21,633 nt of DNA, taken from positions 1 through 21,633 of IMG/VR virus record IMGVR_UViG_3300022680_000119; one strand, 5' to 3'. A program made the position numbers and the translations under genes. The notes under the pieces are model-generated. The model saw only the letters and a list, made by a program, of their open reading frames with translations. It did not search any database and had not been told where the DNA came from. Shown here one piece after another: positions 20,457 to 21,633 of the stretch (its first letter is position 1; each line of letters starts with the position of its first letter). The stretch is from a virus.

Positions 20457-21313
20457 TTCGGTTCCACTACTTTCATTGTTGACGTCCAGTCAGTACCTCG
20501 AATCTGACCTTTGTGCTCAACTTCTTCGATTCTGAATTGCGTCGCTGTAGATATTTCTCTACTTGACAAAGTAATTAATCCGCCTGGTTCTGCCTTCGGC
20601 TGGAGAAGCGTTCGAACTTTCCATCCTGGTTTCGCTTTATCCTTCTTTGATTTCTTTCCGATATTTTCAAGGCGTTCAGGCGATCCGATTAAACCTGTAT
20701 CTTTATTTACAACTATTGAACGAGTATAGTCCACCGATCCGTCTGGTTGGATTTTTAATTCACCATTTTGGAATGACCATTCAAGCCCAACTGTTTTCGT
20801 TAAAGTATCAAGTGCGTCTTTCGCTTGACCAACAAAAGAATATCCGTTCGCGAAAGTTTTATCAGTAAACTGAAGTGTCGTCAGATCGACCTTTTGAGGA
20901 ACTTGAAGTTTTACCGCAATATCCGAAAGAATCTGACGAACTGAAAATCCTTCTTTATAGGACAATGAAAGACGCGATTCGCGAAGAACGGTTTCACCAT
21001 CGTTCGCTTCAATCCTTGTTACGATATCCGGACGGTTATGCGCGTGATTAATTAATGAAATATCCCCAACGAAAATAACTTCAAGCCCATTCGCATTTCG
21101 GTATCCGGCGGATACTGTAATCTTCTGATCAAGATCGCGAATTTTATCTCTTGACGCTTTCGATAAATTATAAATATCGATCGTGGCTTTATTACTTTCA
21201 GGAGTAGGTGTTTTCAGAATACTAAACGCAACCTCAGAATTTGAAACGGTAAGCGTTGAAGCTCCTACCGTGCCAAAAACAACTTGCGCTATTCTATCAA
21301 ACTGTTGTCTCAA
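20453..21313 (-). CDS. baseplate hub protein (gp27/gpD-like)
   Basis: 286 residues from TTG at 21313, which has GGAGG with ideal 6-nt spacing; an earlier in-frame TTG at 21337 lacks an SD and would deepen the overlap with the ATP-grasp gene (41 nt instead of 17). The N-terminus has the hub pattern (AFSILKTP ... ATIDIYNLSKASRDKIRDLD; SAGYRN ... VIFVGDI) and the middle GLEWSFQNGELKI is typical of T4 gp27/P2 gpD-like hub folds. It carries the spike encoded next. Hub call is by family pattern and context. Confidence 0.85.
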   Translation of the reverse strand: MRQQFDRIAQVVFGTVGASTLTVSNSEVAFSILKTPTPESNKATIDIYNLSKASRDKIRDLDQKITVSAGYRNANGLEVIFVGDISLINHAHNRPDIVTRIEANDGETVLRESRLSLSYKEGFSVRQILSDIAVKLQVPQKVDLTTLQFTDKTFANGYSFVGQAKDALDTLTKTVGLEWSFQNGELKIQPDGSVDYTRSIVVNKDTGLIGSPERLENIGKKSKKDKAKPGWKVRTLLQPKAEPGGLITLSSREISTATQFRIEEVEHKGQIRGTDWTSTMKVVEPK

Positions 21314-21633
21314 CTTCGTCCTCCGGAATATATACAAGCGTTAAAGCTCTTTCATTATGAAAATCATTTCTTCCGATAGCTTCTTTACTATCGGTTGTAT
21401 CGACTACATATAAATGACCAGGAGGCAAGCCCCTGTCAGGATAATCCGCAATCAACTCATGTATCTGAATACCCGTAGTCTCCATTAATGCTTTGTACCC
21501 TGGGTAACAGTTCGCCTCCAAGACTATTGGAGAACCGTCCTCTCTTGGAAGAATATCAAGACCCGTAATCATCAGCCCAGCCGCCTCTGCGACTTTAATC
21601 GCAAGTACATCATACGTGTCTTCATCAAACGGT
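21297..21633 (-). CDS. RimK-like ATP-grasp ligase, C-terminal part; runs off the window
   Basis: The last 111 codons are visible and the frame is open to the window edge. Residues 12-60 of the visible part match the RimK/ATP-grasp core: AEAAGL-x-ITGLDIL, then G-x-PIVLEANCYPG and TTGIQIHELI. Asp (LDIL), Glu and Asn (LEAN) are the usual Mg-ATP ligands. These enzymes join an amino group to a carboxylate using ATP, e.g. adding glutamate to a protein tail. A C-terminal extension of ~40 residues follows. Its stop overlaps the hub gene by 17 nt, so it is co-expressed with the baseplate. Target unknown; a virion or host protein is possible. Confidence 0.85.
   Translation of the reverse strand, partial: PFDEDTYDVLAIKVAEAAGLMITGLDILPREDGSPIVLEANCYPGYKALMETTGIQIHELIADYPDRGLPPGHLYVVDTTDSKEAIGRNDFHNERALTLVYIPEDEVETTV

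Noticed and set aside
1-21633. tRNA genes, integrase, insertion sequences, attachment sites
   Set aside because: I read for these and saw no cloverleaf-like tRNA, recombinase or terminal inverted repeat pair with a transposase.

Overview
The window is part of a double-stranded DNA tailed bacteriophage (or prophage) genome with a contractile, myovirus-type tail. The evidence is a contiguous baseplate set (hub, spike, gp25-like wedge, J-like wedge) beside a phage replication and recombination set (TOPRIM primase, family A DNA polymerase, Sak4-like ATPase, RecB/Cas4-like nuclease, RuvC-like resolvase, SNF2-type helicase). Every convincing gene lies on the minus strand, so transcription runs from high to low coordinates. 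Genes are packed with 1-17 nt overlaps (often ATGA or TAATG), and most have a GGAG/GGAGG ribosome binding site, which points to a bacterial host with strong Shine-Dalgarno use. The host cannot be named from sequence alone. No integrase, repressor, capsid, terminase, tRNA or CRISPR array is present.

Region 1, late or structural (21633 down to 10481): the C-terminal end of a RimK-like ATP-grasp ligase; baseplate hub; Gp138-like spike; a Cys-containing protein next to the spike; gp25-like wedge; baseplate J; an unknown 192-aa protein; a protein of four tandem ~79-aa beta domains; a protein with a heptad-phased coiled coil; a 934-aa adhesin (six kelch blades, InlB B-repeat, beta-helix, then a C-terminal baseplate domain of the DUF2612/gpI kind); a 323-aa tail fibre; and a class 3 lipase. 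A hairpin terminator follows the lipase.

Region 2, AT-rich control region (about 10480 to 9768): it has no convincing complete gene of normal size. It holds the terminator, a 17-bp palindrome across the lipase stop, a 16-bp palindrome, a perfect 15-bp inverted repeat, two G-rich direct motifs, a -10-like TATAAT, a short ORF that looks frameshifted, and a long-range stem followed by a T-rich tract just before the replication operon. It is the best candidate here for an origin and/or the replication promoter.

Region 3, early or replication (9767 down to 1): two microproteins missed by length cut-offs (37 aa and a 26-aa membrane peptide), small unknown proteins, a lysine/alanine-tailed DNA-binding protein, SNF2 helicase, RuvC-like resolvase with a clamp-binding-like QLDLF motif, UDG-superfamily protein, Cas4/RecB-like nuclease, Sak4-like ATPase, a putative ssDNA-binding protein with a duplicated C-terminal domain, a UUCG-loop terminator, DNA polymerase, a 72-aa protein, and the N-terminal 208 residues of a zinc-finger/TOPRIM primase running off the left edge. 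Together they would prime, copy, recombine and resolve phage DNA. The recurring lysine/alanine tails suggest a shared way of holding DNA.
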